Assembly (NCBI GenBank): GCA_963747535.1
Contig: CAVVFX010000006.1
Location: 1,302,001-1,366,000, forward strand
From: CAVVFX01 sp963747535
Lineage (GTDB): Bacteria; Acidobacteriota; Terriglobia; Bryobacterales; Bryobacteraceae
Direction of reading: 5' to 3'
Length of the DNA stretch: 64,000 nucleotides
Made by a program: the position numbers and the translations under genes. Below are positions 1-9,242 of the stretch, one piece after another. The notes below the pieces were generated by a model. The model saw only the letters and a program-made list of their open reading frames with translations, searched no databases and was not told the origin of the DNA. How positions within the stretch are numbered: position 1 is the stretch's first letter; each line of letters begins with the position of its first letter.

Positions 1-437
1 TCGGTGAGGCACTTGCCAAAGAACGGCAGCAGCATCACCTGAACACCGAGCGCTTTGGTGATGCGAATTCCGTCCGACACGCGTTTGGCAGCAGCGCGGT
101 TACCGTTCTTCAGGCAGTCGACATGCAGCCGGTCGAGACACGTTCCATCGAGCGGCATTTTCTGCGTCTTCGATTCCGCGCGATACCGGGCAATCAGCTC
201 AGGATTGTCCATCGGCATCTTGTCATCGACAATGTCACGGCCGATGCTCACCTGCACTCCGTCGAAGCCCAGGGTCTTGGCCAAAGCAATGGCCTCGATC
301 TTCCCAGTGAGCTTCAGGTTCCAATCGGTGACTCCAATTTTCAAACGGCCTTTGTGTGCCCCGGCGAGCTTATCCACAAGCTGACTCAGAACTCCGGCGC
401 CCGACAGTCCTGCTAACACGGTCCTTCGCGAAATCAT
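1..437 (-). CDS. Sugar phosphate isomerase/epimerase, TIM barrel (3' end outside window)
   Basis: Only the first 145 codons are present; the gene runs off the left edge. The start MISRRTVLAGLSGAG looks like a twin-arginine or lipoprotein-like leader. It is followed by a stretch typical of the xylose isomerase-like TIM barrel family (KIGVTDWNLKLTGKIEAI, then LGFDGVQVSIG, the first beta-alpha units). Members of this family isomerise or epimerise sugars, often in the periplasm in acidobacteria; the substrate cannot be told from this fragment. The ATG at 437 lies 9 bp after the stop of the upstream glycosylase gene, so the two are probably co-transcribed. The ribosome binding site (GGAATAAG) is weak. 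Confidence 0.75.
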   Translation of the reverse strand, partial: MISRRTVLAGLSGAGVLSQLVDKLAGAHKGRLKIGVTDWNLKLTGKIEAIALAKTLGFDGVQVSIGRDIVDDKMPMDNPELIARYRAESKTQKMPLDGTCLDRLHVDCLKNGNRAAAKRVSDGIRITKALGVQVMLLPFFGKCLT

Positions 438-446
438 GTATGTATC

Positions 447-1154
447 TTATTCCAGAAGCTCGCGGGCCGAGCGAAAGACATCGGTCAGCATCGCCTCGGT
501 CAGCTTGCCTGTCGAAGTGTTCTGCTGGCTGGGATGATAAGAACTGATTAAAACCGGCAGCCCCTCGCCCACGCGGTGCACGCGGTGGTGTCCAAACTGG
601 AAAGCACTGCGCCGCGCGATCAGGCCGCGTTCTTTCAGAATCGAGAGGTAAATGTCGAACGCGATCCGCCCCAGCGCCACCACCACTCGAAGATCCGGAA
701 AGAGATCGAGTTCGGTTTCGAGCCAGTGCCGGCAATTGCGCAGTTCGAGCAGGGTCGGCTTGTTATCCGGAGGGGCGCAGTGCGCGGACGCGGCGATTCG
801 CGCGTCGTGAAGTTGCAGGCCGTCCTCACGCGATCGGCTTTCCGGCTGCGAGGCGAACCCGGTGGCATACAGGACGCGATACAGCCAGTCGCCGGAGCGG
901 TCGCCGGTAAACATGCGGCCCGTGCGGTTAGCTCCGTGGGCGGCCGGCGCGAGCCCGAGAATCAGCAACCGGGCATTGGGATCGCCGAAAGAAGGCACCG
1001 GTTTGCCCCAGTAATCCCAATCCAGGTAGGCCCGCCTCTTGATGCGCGCTATCTCACGGCAGTAGGCGATCAGGCGCGGACATTTCTCACAGGCGATGAT
1101 CCGGTTCTGCAGGATTGTCAGCTGGCCGCTCCTGTCCTGATTGCTACAATTCAC
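447..1154 (-). CDS. Uracil-DNA glycosylase, family 5 (UDGb type)
   Basis: A 235-residue protein that should remove uracil (and possibly hypoxanthine) from DNA in base excision repair in the cytoplasm. Two cysteine pairs (CEKC at about 22-25, and Cys at about 121 and 136) fit the 4Fe-4S cluster of this superfamily. The motif GLAPAAHGANRTGRMFTGD near 67-85 and SYHPSQQNTSTGKLT near 205 are the signatures of family 5, whose motif A lacks the usual catalytic acid. The length is normal. The start is uncertain: the GTG at 1154 leaves only 4 bp to the divergent SDR gene, and the frame stays open further upstream inside that gene, where a start is unlikely. Confidence 0.88.
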   Translation of the reverse strand: MNCSNQDRSGQLTILQNRIIACEKCPRLIAYCREIARIKRRAYLDWDYWGKPVPSFGDPNARLLILGLAPAAHGANRTGRMFTGDRSGDWLYRVLYATGFASQPESRSREDGLQLHDARIAASAHCAPPDNKPTLLELRNCRHWLETELDLFPDLRVVVALGRIAFDIYLSILKERGLIARRSAFQFGHHRVHRVGEGLPVLISSYHPSQQNTSTGKLTEAMLTDVFRSARELLE

Positions 1155-1158
1155 TTGG

Positions 1159-1923
1159 ATGAAGACACCCTTTCGACTCGATGGACGTATCGCGCTGGTC
1201 ACGGGAGGCGCCAGTGGAATCGGAGAGGAAACCTGCCGGGCGCTGACCCAATCGGGCGCTGCCGTTATTATCGCCGACCTGGACGAACCGCGCGCCGCTG
1301 CGCTCTCGGCGGAGTTGCCGGGCTCCTCGGTAATCAAGCTCGATGTCGCGGACGAGGCTGCTGTCAAGTCGGCGGCGGCCGGCCTCCAACGGCTCGATAT
1401 TCTAGTGAATAACGCCGGCCTGGGACTGGTAGGCGGCGTGACCGAAACCGAGCTGGTTGATTTCCAGCGGCTCTTTCGCGTGAACGTAGAAGGCCTGTTT
1501 CTGATGACCAAGTATTTTCTTCCGTTGCTGCTGGCTCCCCAGGAACCGGCGCGCAAAGGAGTGATCGTGAATATCGGCTCGGTCTCGGGACTCACCGGTG
1601 TCAAGCGGCGCTTCGCGTATTGTGGAACCAAAGGCGCGGTGCTGGCCTTGACGCGCGCGATGGCGGTGGATTATCCCAAGGAACTCCGCGTAAATTGCAT
1701 TGCACCGGCGACCGTCGAGACGCCATTTGTGGAGGGGTATCTCGAGAAAAACCACAAGCACGAGAAAGACAAAGTTCGCGCCGAACTCCACGCACGGCAG
1801 CCTCTGGGCCGCATGGGCCGCCCTGATGAAGTCGCCTGGCTGGCCGTGTACCTGTGCTCGGACGAAGCTGAGTTCATGAACGGCTCGATCGTGCCCATCG
1901 ACGGCGGGTGGACCGCGAATTAA
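1159..1923 (+). CDS. SDR family NAD(P)-dependent oxidoreductase
   Basis: A 254-residue classical short-chain dehydrogenase/reductase. It has the cofactor motif TGGASGIG (15-22), the NNAG motif at 84, the catalytic YxxxK as Y154/K158 (YCGTK), and the C-terminal VPIDGGW. The family reduces or oxidises alcohol/carbonyl groups; the substrate is not readable, though close matches are often annotated as sugar- or hydroxyacid-directed enzymes. The ATG at 1159 is preferred over an in-frame TTG at 1141 because it gives the usual short N-terminus. It is divergent from the glycosylase gene with almost no intergenic DNA, so its promoter must lie inside that gene. Confidence 0.9.
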   Translation: MKTPFRLDGRIALVTGGASGIGEETCRALTQSGAAVIIADLDEPRAAALSAELPGSSVIKLDVADEAAVKSAAAGLQRLDILVNNAGLGLVGGVTETELVDFQRLFRVNVEGLFLMTKYFLPLLLAPQEPARKGVIVNIGSVSGLTGVKRRFAYCGTKGAVLALTRAMAVDYPKELRVNCIAPATVETPFVEGYLEKNHKHEKDKVRAELHARQPLGRMGRPDEVAWLAVYLCSDEAEFMNGSIVPIDGGWTAN

Positions 1924-2064
1924 GCTGTGGAGCGTCGGCGGCCGCCAAGCGCCCGATGGCAGAAGTCGCGTGTGCCCCAAGGGGGCGATTACCAGTGGGG
2001 GGATAACCCAGCTCCACGAATTTCCCGAACCCGTCTGCTATATCAGAGTTAGGAGGCCACACCT

Positions 2065-2325
2065 ATGTCCGGAGACGACGCTTTCAATCTCGAACATTCC
2101 GCTACGCGTCGTTCACCCTCCCTGCGCGGGACAAAAACAATATTTACACGATCAAAGCCACTTAATATTTCCTTTATAAATCCTGCATCTCACACGGAAT
2201 CAAAGGCCTGCCAGCCTTTACCGGGAGAAGACCAGGCGAATACCGCCTTTCCAGCCCGCTCTCAGAAGTGCGAGCACTACCAAGACCCCTCTCCGCTTGC
2301 GCAAAACTGGAGTATGAGTGAATAG
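2065..2325 (+). CDS. Possible 86-aa small protein, unrecognised
   Basis: This open frame lies in the 408-bp gap 1924-2331. Its only strong support is a perfect AGGAGG at 2051-2056, 8 nt before the ATG, and its stop only 6 nt before the aminotransferase ATG. The translation begins MSGDDAFNLEHSATRR, has no recognisable domain, and its middle third is AT-rich with codons unlike its neighbours. It may be a leader peptide, a recent remnant or chance. The rest of the gap (1924-2064) holds nothing recognisable. Confidence 0.2.
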   Translation: MSGDDAFNLEHSATRRSPSLRGTKTIFTRSKPLNISFINPASHTESKACQPLPGEDQANTAFPARSQKCEHYQDPSPLAQNWSMSE

Positions 2326-2331
2326 AATAGA

Positions 2332-3504
2332 ATGACATTTCAACCCGGCAGGCATTTCCTTCAAATCCCCGGTCCTACGAACGTGCCGGACCGCATCTTA
2401 CGCGCCATCGATCGTCCCACCATCGATCACCGCGGCCCTGAGTTCGCCGAACTCGCCAAATGCTGTCTGGCAGGCATGAAAGATGTCTACCAAACCAACC
2501 ATCCGGTGCTGATCTATCCGGCTTCCGGCACCGGCGCGTGGGAAGCTGCGCTGATGAATACGCTGAGTCCCGGCGACAAGGTCCTGGCGTTCGACACGGG
2601 CCAGTTCGCAGCGCTCTGGGCGAGAGCCGCGCGCAATCTTGGGCTTCAGGTCGATCTCGTCGAGAGCGATTGGCGAGTCGGCGTGGAAGTCGCGAGCCTG
2701 GCCGCGCGACTCGACGACGATCGCGACCACCAGATCAAAGCGGTCATGGTAGTTCACAGCGAAACCTCCACCGGGGCGGCCAACGACATCCCTGCTGTCC
2801 GCCGCACCCTGGATGACGCCGAACATCCGGCTCTGCTGATGGTGGATACGGTGTCTTCCCTCGCGGCCATGGATTACCGTCACGACGAATGGGGCGTGGA
2901 TGTCGCGATCGGTGGCTCCCAGAAGGGCATGATGCTGCCGCCCGGGCTCGCGTTTAACGCCATCAGCGAAAAGGCGCTCGAAGCCGGCAAGTCCGCGAAG
3001 ATGCCCAGAAATTTTTGGCGCTGGGACGATATGCTGGAGAATAATGCCAAGGGTTTCTTCCCCTATACCCCGGCGACCAATCTCCTGTTTGGCTTGCAGG
3101 AAGCCTTGAATATGCTAGCGGAAGAAGGTCTTGATAAGGTGTTCTGCCGGCATCTACGCTTCGCCGAAGCCACGCGTCGGGCCGTACGGACTTGGGGTCT
3201 CGAGATGGTTCCGCTCGATCGGGCGAAATGGAGCAGCGCGCTCACCGCCGTGTTCGTTCCGCCGGGATTCGATGAAGCGGCACTGCGCGCCGTGATCCTG
3301 GAAAAGTTCAACATGTCCCTGGGCGCCGGACTCGGTAAACTCGCCGGACGCGTCTTTCGTATCGGCCATTTAGGCAGCCTGAACGACCTCACTCTCGCCG
3401 CAACCTTATCCGGCGTAGAAATGGGGCTGGCAATCGCTGGAGTGCCGCATCGCAAAGGAGGCGTGCAAGTGGCGCTAGAGTATCTGACAGAGCGGGTGCG
3501 ATGA
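2332..3504 (+). CDS. Class V aminotransferase, serine-glyoxylate / alanine-glyoxylate type
   Basis: A 390-residue PLP enzyme of the SgaA/AGXT family, which aminates glyoxylate to glycine using serine or alanine. The N-terminal PGPTNVPDRIL and HRGPEF motifs are characteristic, and the Schiff-base lysine is K198 in GGSQKGMMLPPG. Length is normal. The stop overlaps the next start by 4 bp (ATGA at 3501-3504), so it is translationally coupled to a flavin/Fe-S 2-hydroxyacid dehydrogenase. The pairing suggests glyoxylate made from a 2-hydroxyacid such as glycolate is transaminated, but the exact amino donor is inferred. Confidence 0.88.
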   Translation: MTFQPGRHFLQIPGPTNVPDRILRAIDRPTIDHRGPEFAELAKCCLAGMKDVYQTNHPVLIYPASGTGAWEAALMNTLSPGDKVLAFDTGQFAALWARAARNLGLQVDLVESDWRVGVEVASLAARLDDDRDHQIKAVMVVHSETSTGAANDIPAVRRTLDDAEHPALLMVDTVSSLAAMDYRHDEWGVDVAIGGSQKGMMLPPGLAFNAISEKALEAGKSAKMPRNFWRWDDMLENNAKGFFPYTPATNLLFGLQEALNMLAEEGLDKVFCRHLRFAEATRRAVRTWGLEMVPLDRAKWSSALTAVFVPPGFDEAALRAVILEKFNMSLGAGLGKLAGRVFRIGHLGSLNDLTLAATLSGVEMGLAIAGVPHRKGGVQVALEYLTERVR

Positions 3505-6437
3505 ATCTGGTCGAAATCCAAACCGGCAGCGCGGAAGCCTTGCGGCGGGAACTGGAAGCCCGGCTCGACGGTGAAGTTCGCTTTGATGCCATCTCGCGCG
3601 CGCTCTATTCGACCGACGCCAGCGTCTATCAGATTCAGCCGGCAGGCGTGGTGGTCCCGAGACATCATCAGGACATTCTGCGCACGCTCGAAATTTGCCG
3701 GCGTCATCGTGTGCCCATCACCCTGCGCGGCGGAGGCACGTCGCAAGCCGGACAGGCCATCGGCGAAGGCATACAGATCGATGTCTCCAAATATTGCAAC
3801 CGGCTCCTGGAAGTGAATGCCGCACAGCTTTGGGCGCGCGTTGAGCCGGGAATCGTTCTGGACGAGTTGAACGCGCAACTGGCGCCGCTCGGAGTCCGCT
3901 TCGCGCCGGACATCTCCACCGCCAGTCGCGCCACCGTCGGCGGCATGATGGCGAACAACTCGAGCGGCGCGCGCAGCGTGCTCTACGGGAAGACTATCGA
4001 TCATGTGTTGGAACAGACTGTCGCGCTCTCGGACGGCAGTGTCGCGCACTTCCGCGAGATCTCGCGCGACCAGGTTCCTACCGGTGAGACCTTGGAAGCC
4101 GCCTGTTATCGCACCGTGCTCGGCCTCGCTCAGTTGCATGCGGATGAAATCGACCGGCGTTATCCCAAGATTATGCGCCGTGTCGCAGGCTACAACCTGG
4201 ATGAATTCACCGATGTGGACAAGCCGGTCAATCTGGCGAAGATGATGGTCGGCTCCGAAGGAACGCTGGGAATCATTCTCGAAGCCAAGCTCCGCCTGGT
4301 CCCGTTACCCAAGGCCAAAGCGGTGATGGTGATTGCGTTTTCTGATCTTCTGGAGTCCCTGGGCGCGACGCCTGTGATTCTTTGTCACCAACCGTCCGCG
4401 GTCGAGGTGATGGACAAGTCGATCCTCGATCACACCCGCCAGAACGCCGCGCTTGACCGTATTCGCAACACGTTCATCGAAGGCGATCCTGCCGCAACCC
4501 TATGCGTCGAATTCTACGCGGACCACAAAGACGACCTCCCGCCGCGTTTGCAAGCCCTCGAAGATGACCTGCGCTCGAGCGGCCTGGGCTATTCGTATCG
4601 CTCCGTAACCGACCCCGCGTCGCAGGCGAAGATCTGGAGCCTGCGGGAAGCTTCTCTGGGTCTCTCCATGGCGATGAAGTCGGACGCCAAGTCGGTCTCG
4701 TTCGTGGAAGATACCGCGGTTGCGCCGGAAAAACTGCGCGACTATATCGAACGCTTCCTCGCGCTGCTCGAACGCCACGGCACGACTGCCGGCATCTACG
4801 CCCACGCTTCGGTCGGCTGCCTGCATGTGCGGCCGGTGATCAATATGAAAACGGAGCAGGGAATCCAGGCGTTTGCGGCGATCGCCCAGGACGTCGCGAA
4901 CCTGGCTCTCGAATTCGGCGGCACGATTTCCGGGGAGCACGGTGACGGACTGGTGCGCAGTCCGTTTCTCGAACAGATGTTCGGTCCCAAATTGTATGCC
5001 GCCTTTCGCGAGATTAAGCGGACTTTCGATCCGCTCGGCTTGTTCAACCCCGGTAAGATCGTGGACCCGCCGCCTATCACGGCCAACCTGCGTTTCGGCG
5101 CAGGCTATCAGACACCCAAACCCACGACCTGGTTCGACTATGAAGCTTACGGCGGAATGGGCGGCGCAGTCGAGATGTGCAGTGGCGTGGGCGCGTGCCG
5201 AAAAAAACTCGCAGGGACCATGTGTCCGTCCTATATGGCGACGCGCGATGAAGCCCATACTACGCGCGGTCGCGCCAACGTGCTGCGTCTGGCGATGGCC
5301 GGCAGGCTCAATGAATCCGGGTTGGGCGACGAGGGCACCTATCAGGTCCTCGACCTGTGCCTGGAGTGCCGCGCATGCAAAGCCGAATGTCCCGTCGGTG
5401 TCGACATGGCGCGCTTCAAGAGCGAATTCCTCGCCGACTACTGGAACCGGCACGGCACGCCCCTGCGGGCTCGCGCGCTAGGCAATGTCGACCGCATCTC
5501 TGTCTTAGGCAGCCGTTTCGCGCCGCTGGCGAACTGGCTGAACGGCAACACTCTCATTCGCTGGTTAAATGAACAATTACTCGGTATCGACCACCGCCGC
5601 ACCCTGCCGGCCTATGCACGCCAAACCTTCGAGCACTGGCTTGTGGGGCGGTTCCCCTGGACCGCGCGGGACGCCCTCGTCCCGCGTCCTGCAAATACGG
5701 TAACCCTATTCAACGACACCTTCACCAACCATTACGACCCGGAGATCGGAATCGCAGCGCTGGAAGTATTAGAAAAAGGAGGCTGCGCGGTGACCGTAGC
5801 GCGGCCAGGCTGCTGCGGACGCCCATTGATCTCCCAAGGTCTGCTGAAAGACGCCCTGGACCACGCTTCTAAAGTGATCGAAGGCCTCTATCCCATCGCC
5901 GTTCGAGGCGAGAAAATCCTCTTCTGCGAACCGAGTTGTCTATCGGCCGTCAAGGAAGATGCCCCATCCCTGCTACGCGGTGAAGAACGAAAGAAAGCTG
6001 AAACGGTAGCGAACGCCTGCGTCCTGTTCGATGAATACGCGGCGACCCTCGATCTGCCGTTGCAAGCGCGCCCCGGACGCATCCTTTTACACGGCCATTG
6101 CCACCAGAAATCGATGGGGATGCTGCCCGCCACCCTGGCGCTGCTGGGCCGCATTCCATCCGCATCCGTCGTCGATCTGGACGCCGGTTGTTGTGGCATG
6201 GCCGGATCCTTCGGCTATGACAAGCATCACTACGATGTCTCGCTCGCCATCGCCAACCGCAAACTGCTACCGGCAGCGAAATCGATGGGTGACCAGGATG
6301 TACTGGTCGCGCCAGGCACGTCGTGCCGGCATCAAATCGCCGACTTCGCCGGCAAGGCGGCCGTCCATCCCGCGGTGCTCATCCGCAGTCTGCTGGGGGA
6401 CAGCCTTCCTGATAAGCTGGCTGATGTCCCGTCATGA
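3501..6437 (+). CDS. Fused FAD-linked oxidase / Fe-S oxidoreductase (GlcD-GlpC/GlcF type)
   Basis: A 978-residue fusion. Residues about 45-500 form an FAD_binding_4 domain plus FAD-oxidase C domain (glycolate oxidase GlcD or D-lactate dehydrogenase type; GGGTSQAGQA, SEGTLGII, SGEHGDGLVRSPFL). Residues from about 555 form a ferredoxin-like domain with two cluster motifs (Cys-rich 560-580, then CLECRACKAECPVG near 620-633), followed by two CCG repeats (about 771 and 897) of the heterodisulfide reductase/GlcF type. Such fusions oxidise D-2-hydroxyacids and pass electrons to the quinone pool at the membrane. The gene is coupled to the glyoxylate aminotransferase upstream, favouring glycolate or a related acid as substrate, but D-lactate or D-2-hydroxyglutarate cannot be excluded. 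Confidence 0.9.
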   Translation: MNLVEIQTGSAEALRRELEARLDGEVRFDAISRALYSTDASVYQIQPAGVVVPRHHQDILRTLEICRRHRVPITLRGGGTSQAGQAIGEGIQIDVSKYCNRLLEVNAAQLWARVEPGIVLDELNAQLAPLGVRFAPDISTASRATVGGMMANNSSGARSVLYGKTIDHVLEQTVALSDGSVAHFREISRDQVPTGETLEAACYRTVLGLAQLHADEIDRRYPKIMRRVAGYNLDEFTDVDKPVNLAKMMVGSEGTLGIILEAKLRLVPLPKAKAVMVIAFSDLLESLGATPVILCHQPSAVEVMDKSILDHTRQNAALDRIRNTFIEGDPAATLCVEFYADHKDDLPPRLQALEDDLRSSGLGYSYRSVTDPASQAKIWSLREASLGLSMAMKSDAKSVSFVEDTAVAPEKLRDYIERFLALLERHGTTAGIYAHASVGCLHVRPVINMKTEQGIQAFAAIAQDVANLALEFGGTISGEHGDGLVRSPFLEQMFGPKLYAAFREIKRTFDPLGLFNPGKIVDPPPITANLRFGAGYQTPKPTTWFDYEAYGGMGGAVEMCSGVGACRKKLAGTMCPSYMATRDEAHTTRGRANVLRLAMAGRLNESGLGDEGTYQVLDLCLECRACKAECPVGVDMARFKSEFLADYWNRHGTPLRARALGNVDRISVLGSRFAPLANWLNGNTLIRWLNEQLLGIDHRRTLPAYARQTFEHWLVGRFPWTARDALVPRPANTVTLFNDTFTNHYDPEIGIAALEVLEKGGCAVTVARPGCCGRPLISQGLLKDALDHASKVIEGLYPIAVRGEKILFCEPSCLSAVKEDAPSLLRGEERKKAETVANACVLFDEYAATLDLPLQARPGRILLHGHCHQKSMGMLPATLALLGRIPSASVVDLDAGCCGMAGSFGYDKHHYDVSLAIANRKLLPAAKSMGDQDVLVAPGTSCRHQIADFAGKAAVHPAVLIRSLLGDSLPDKLADVPS

Positions 6438-6491
6438 CCTCAACCAGACAAAATTTACCAACAAGTAAGTCTGTGCCTTTAGAGTGTGAAA

Positions 6492-7817
6492 ATGACTAAC
6501 TCAAAAACACGAAGATCTTTCCTGCAACAAGCCGCAACCGGTGCCATAGCCGCGCCATTCTTTGTGCGCAACCTCCTCTCCGCACCCCCAAGCAGTACCG
6601 TGCGGCTGGGCAGTTTCGGCGGAGGCGGCATGGCGTTTGTAACGCTGGACATGCTCTGCACCCATCCCAGCGTCAAGCTGGCATGCGTAGCCGACGTGGA
6701 CTCTGCGCGACTGGACAAGCTGAAAGCCAAATATCCTGACGCCAAAATTTATCAGGATTGGCGCGAGATGCTGCTAAAAGAGCACCGCAATCTGGATGCT
6801 GTCTGCGTCGGCACGCCGGACCACATGCACGCGCCCATGGCCATGACCTCCATGGCGCACAAGTTGCCGGTCTATGGCCAGAAGCCCCTGGCGCACGACA
6901 TCTTCGAAGTTCGTCGCCTGACCGAAACGGCGCACCGCAAGAAACTCGTCACGCAGATGGGAATTCAAATCCATTCGCGGACTGAGTACAAGACGGCGAC
7001 GCAACTCGTGCAGACCGGAGCCATCGGCAAAGTCAAGGAAGTGCACTCGTGGTCCAACAAGAAGTGGGGCGACATGGATCCACTGCCAACCCGCGAAGAC
7101 CCCGTGCCCGCGACGCTCAATTGGGACATGTGGCTTGGGACGGCAGCCCCGCGCCCGTACGTCAAGGATGTCTACCATCCGGTCAACTGGCGCAAGCGGC
7201 TCGATTTCGGCACCGCTACATTCGGCGACATGGGCTGCCATATCTACGATCCGGTTTTTAGCTCCCTGCAACTCACCGCTCCGGTCTCGGTTCGTTCCGA
7301 AGGTGCGGCGCCATCGGTGTCCAGTTGGTCCATCAATGCGACCGTACACTATGTCTTCCCAGGTACACCGTTCACGGACGGAAAGACGGTGAAAGTCACC
7401 TGGTACGACGGCGACGCCAAACCTCCGCAGGATGTTCAAGCGTTATTGGGGGAGATCAAGCTTCCTGAACAGGGTTCTATTTTCATCGGAACCAAGGGCG
7501 TGATGCTGCTGGAGCATGTCGGGAAGCCAATTCTGCTCCCCGAGAAGGACTTCGCCGGCTTTGTCATGCCGCAGATCGAGAGCGTCAGTCACTATCACGA
7601 ATTTGTCGATGCCGTAATGGGCAAGGGGAAAACCTCGGCCGGCTTCGATTACTCGGGACCGCTGACTGAGTCGGTCTTACTCGGGCCGCTGTCGACGCGT
7701 TTCCCGAATACTACGCTCGAATGGGATGCGAAGAAAATGCGCTTCGATCACGCGGACGCTAACCAATACGTCCGGCGTACTTATCGGAAAGGCTGGGAAG
7801 TAAAGGGTCTGAGTTAG
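6492..7817 (+). CDS. Tat-exported Gfo/Idh/MocA family oxidoreductase
   Basis: A 441-residue protein with a clear twin-arginine leader (TRRSFLQQAATGAIAAPFF, residues 6-24), so it should be exported folded with its cofactor. The Rossmann motif GSFGGGGMAF follows at about 38, then the family motif for the substrate domain, including GQKPLAHD near 127. Family members are NAD(P)-dependent dehydrogenases acting on sugars, inositols or glycosides; exported versions are expanded in acidobacteria and planctomycetes. An in-frame GTG at 6486 is an alternative start. The last 59 bp overlap the end of the convergent sugar transporter gene. Confidence 0.87.
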   Translation: MTNSKTRRSFLQQAATGAIAAPFFVRNLLSAPPSSTVRLGSFGGGGMAFVTLDMLCTHPSVKLACVADVDSARLDKLKAKYPDAKIYQDWREMLLKEHRNLDAVCVGTPDHMHAPMAMTSMAHKLPVYGQKPLAHDIFEVRRLTETAHRKKLVTQMGIQIHSRTEYKTATQLVQTGAIGKVKEVHSWSNKKWGDMDPLPTREDPVPATLNWDMWLGTAAPRPYVKDVYHPVNWRKRLDFGTATFGDMGCHIYDPVFSSLQLTAPVSVRSEGAAPSVSSWSINATVHYVFPGTPFTDGKTVKVTWYDGDAKPPQDVQALLGEIKLPEQGSIFIGTKGVMLLEHVGKPILLPEKDFAGFVMPQIESVSHYHEFVDAVMGKGKTSAGFDYSGPLTESVLLGPLSTRFPNTTLEWDAKKMRFDHADANQYVRRTYRKGWEVKGLS

Positions 7818-9201
7818 CCTCGATTTGCTCCAGTGTTTTCCCCATGGTCTCGGGGACGCATAGCAGGACAAATACGAATCCGGCCAGGCAGATCGCCGCG
7901 TAGACCCAGAAAGTCCCCGCCGCTCCAAGCGCCTGGTTCAACAGCGGAAACGTGTAAGTCAGAACGAAACAGGCGATCCAGAGAGCCGAGACGGCGATCG
8001 AGACGGCCGCGCCGCGGATGCGGTTAGGAAATATCTCAGATATCAGGACCCAGGTGACCGGCCCCAGCGTCATGGCGAAACATGCCATGGTGAACAGTGT
8101 GCAGATCAGGACCGGCAGTCCTTTCAGTCCGAACTGAAAGGCGAGTCCGATCAGGATGTGCGAAAGACCGATGCCGGCACAGCCCAGCAACATGAACACG
8201 CGCCGTCCGAACTTGTCGACAAAACCGATCGCCGCCAGCGTGAAGACGCAGTTGATGGCTCCGGTCAGCACGATGTTGAACATCGTGTCGCTGATCCCGT
8301 AGCCTGCGCTGCGATAGATCTCTTCGGCGTAATTGAAGATCACATTGATGCCGCTCCATTGCTGCAAGACCGCCAGGACGACCCCGATACTCAGCACGCT
8401 CAAGACACGCCGTTCACTCAGCATGGACCACGTGGTGGCCGTATTCGCTCGCGCGGCCGCGAGGGTCTTCTCAATCTCTTGCACCTCGGCGTCCGCATAT
8501 TCCGAACCACCGATCTGCGCGAGTGTCCGGAGGGCACGATCCTTGAGCCCCTTTTTGACCAGCCATCGCGGGCTTTCGGGAATCAGCAGGGCGCCTGTCA
8601 GAAACGCCATCGACGGTATCGCGACCGCTGTGAACATCCAGCGCCACCCGAATTGGCCATTCCAGGATTGCCGTACGATCTCGGCGGTCGCACCCATCGG
8701 CACCGGCTGCGCAATCATCCAGTTCACGATTTGAGCCGCCAGAATCCCGATCACGATGGTCAGTTGGTTCAACGACACCATTCGCCCGCGCCAGGGCGCC
8801 GGACTGACCTCGGCGATATAGATCGGTGAAGCATTCGAAGCGATCCCGATCGCGATGCCGCCGGCGATCCGCCACACCACGAAGGTCGTGAACGTCTCCG
8901 CCCAACCGGTCAGCACCGACGAAAGGGCGAACAGAACAGCCGAAAAGACCAGCAGTTTCTTGCGGCCCAACCGGTCGCTGGCCACGCCGGAGAGTATCGA
9001 TCCCAGCAGGCAGCCGAGCAACGCGCAGCTATTGGCCCAGCCGACCAACTGCTGGCTGTCGAGACGAAAGTAGCTTTCGTAAAACGGCTTGGCTCCGCCG
9101 ATCACCACGAAGTCATAGCCGAAGAGCAATCCGCCGAGCGCCGCGACTCCGGAAAGCATCCAGACGTAGCGGGCATTGTATTGTTGCGTGACGCTATACA
9201 T
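7759..9201 (-). CDS. MFS sugar porter (XylE/GLUT-like)
   Basis: A 480-residue, 12-helix inner-membrane transporter of the sugar porter family. Signatures visible are GGLLFGYD in helix 1, SDRLGRKK after helix 2, PESPRWLVKKG before the central loop, and PETMGKTLEQIE after helix 12. These proteins import hexoses or pentoses with protons. The ATG at 9201 is chosen over an in-frame GTG at 9222 because it gives the usual N-terminus before helix 1. It is the last gene of a minus-strand cluster with a ROK kinase and a GH106 relic, which fits uptake and phosphorylation of a free sugar. Confidence 0.88.
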   Translation of the reverse strand: MYSVTQQYNARYVWMLSGVAALGGLLFGYDFVVIGGAKPFYESYFRLDSQQLVGWANSCALLGCLLGSILSGVASDRLGRKKLLVFSAVLFALSSVLTGWAETFTTFVVWRIAGGIAIGIASNASPIYIAEVSPAPWRGRMVSLNQLTIVIGILAAQIVNWMIAQPVPMGATAEIVRQSWNGQFGWRWMFTAVAIPSMAFLTGALLIPESPRWLVKKGLKDRALRTLAQIGGSEYADAEVQEIEKTLAAARANTATTWSMLSERRVLSVLSIGVVLAVLQQWSGINVIFNYAEEIYRSAGYGISDTMFNIVLTGAINCVFTLAAIGFVDKFGRRVFMLLGCAGIGLSHILIGLAFQFGLKGLPVLICTLFTMACFAMTLGPVTWVLISEIFPNRIRGAAVSIAVSALWIACFVLTYTFPLLNQALGAAGTFWVYAAICLAGFVFVLLCVPETMGKTLEQIEANSDPLLPSLSDKYAGRIG

Positions 9202-9242
9202 GAACCACTCAATCAATATCACGAGACCGGAAGGGTCTTTGC

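Noticed and set aside
1924..2064. Possible terminator or riboswitch in the gap after the first SDR gene
   Set aside because: Short G/C runs only, no convincing hairpin with a T tract and no known aptamer pattern.
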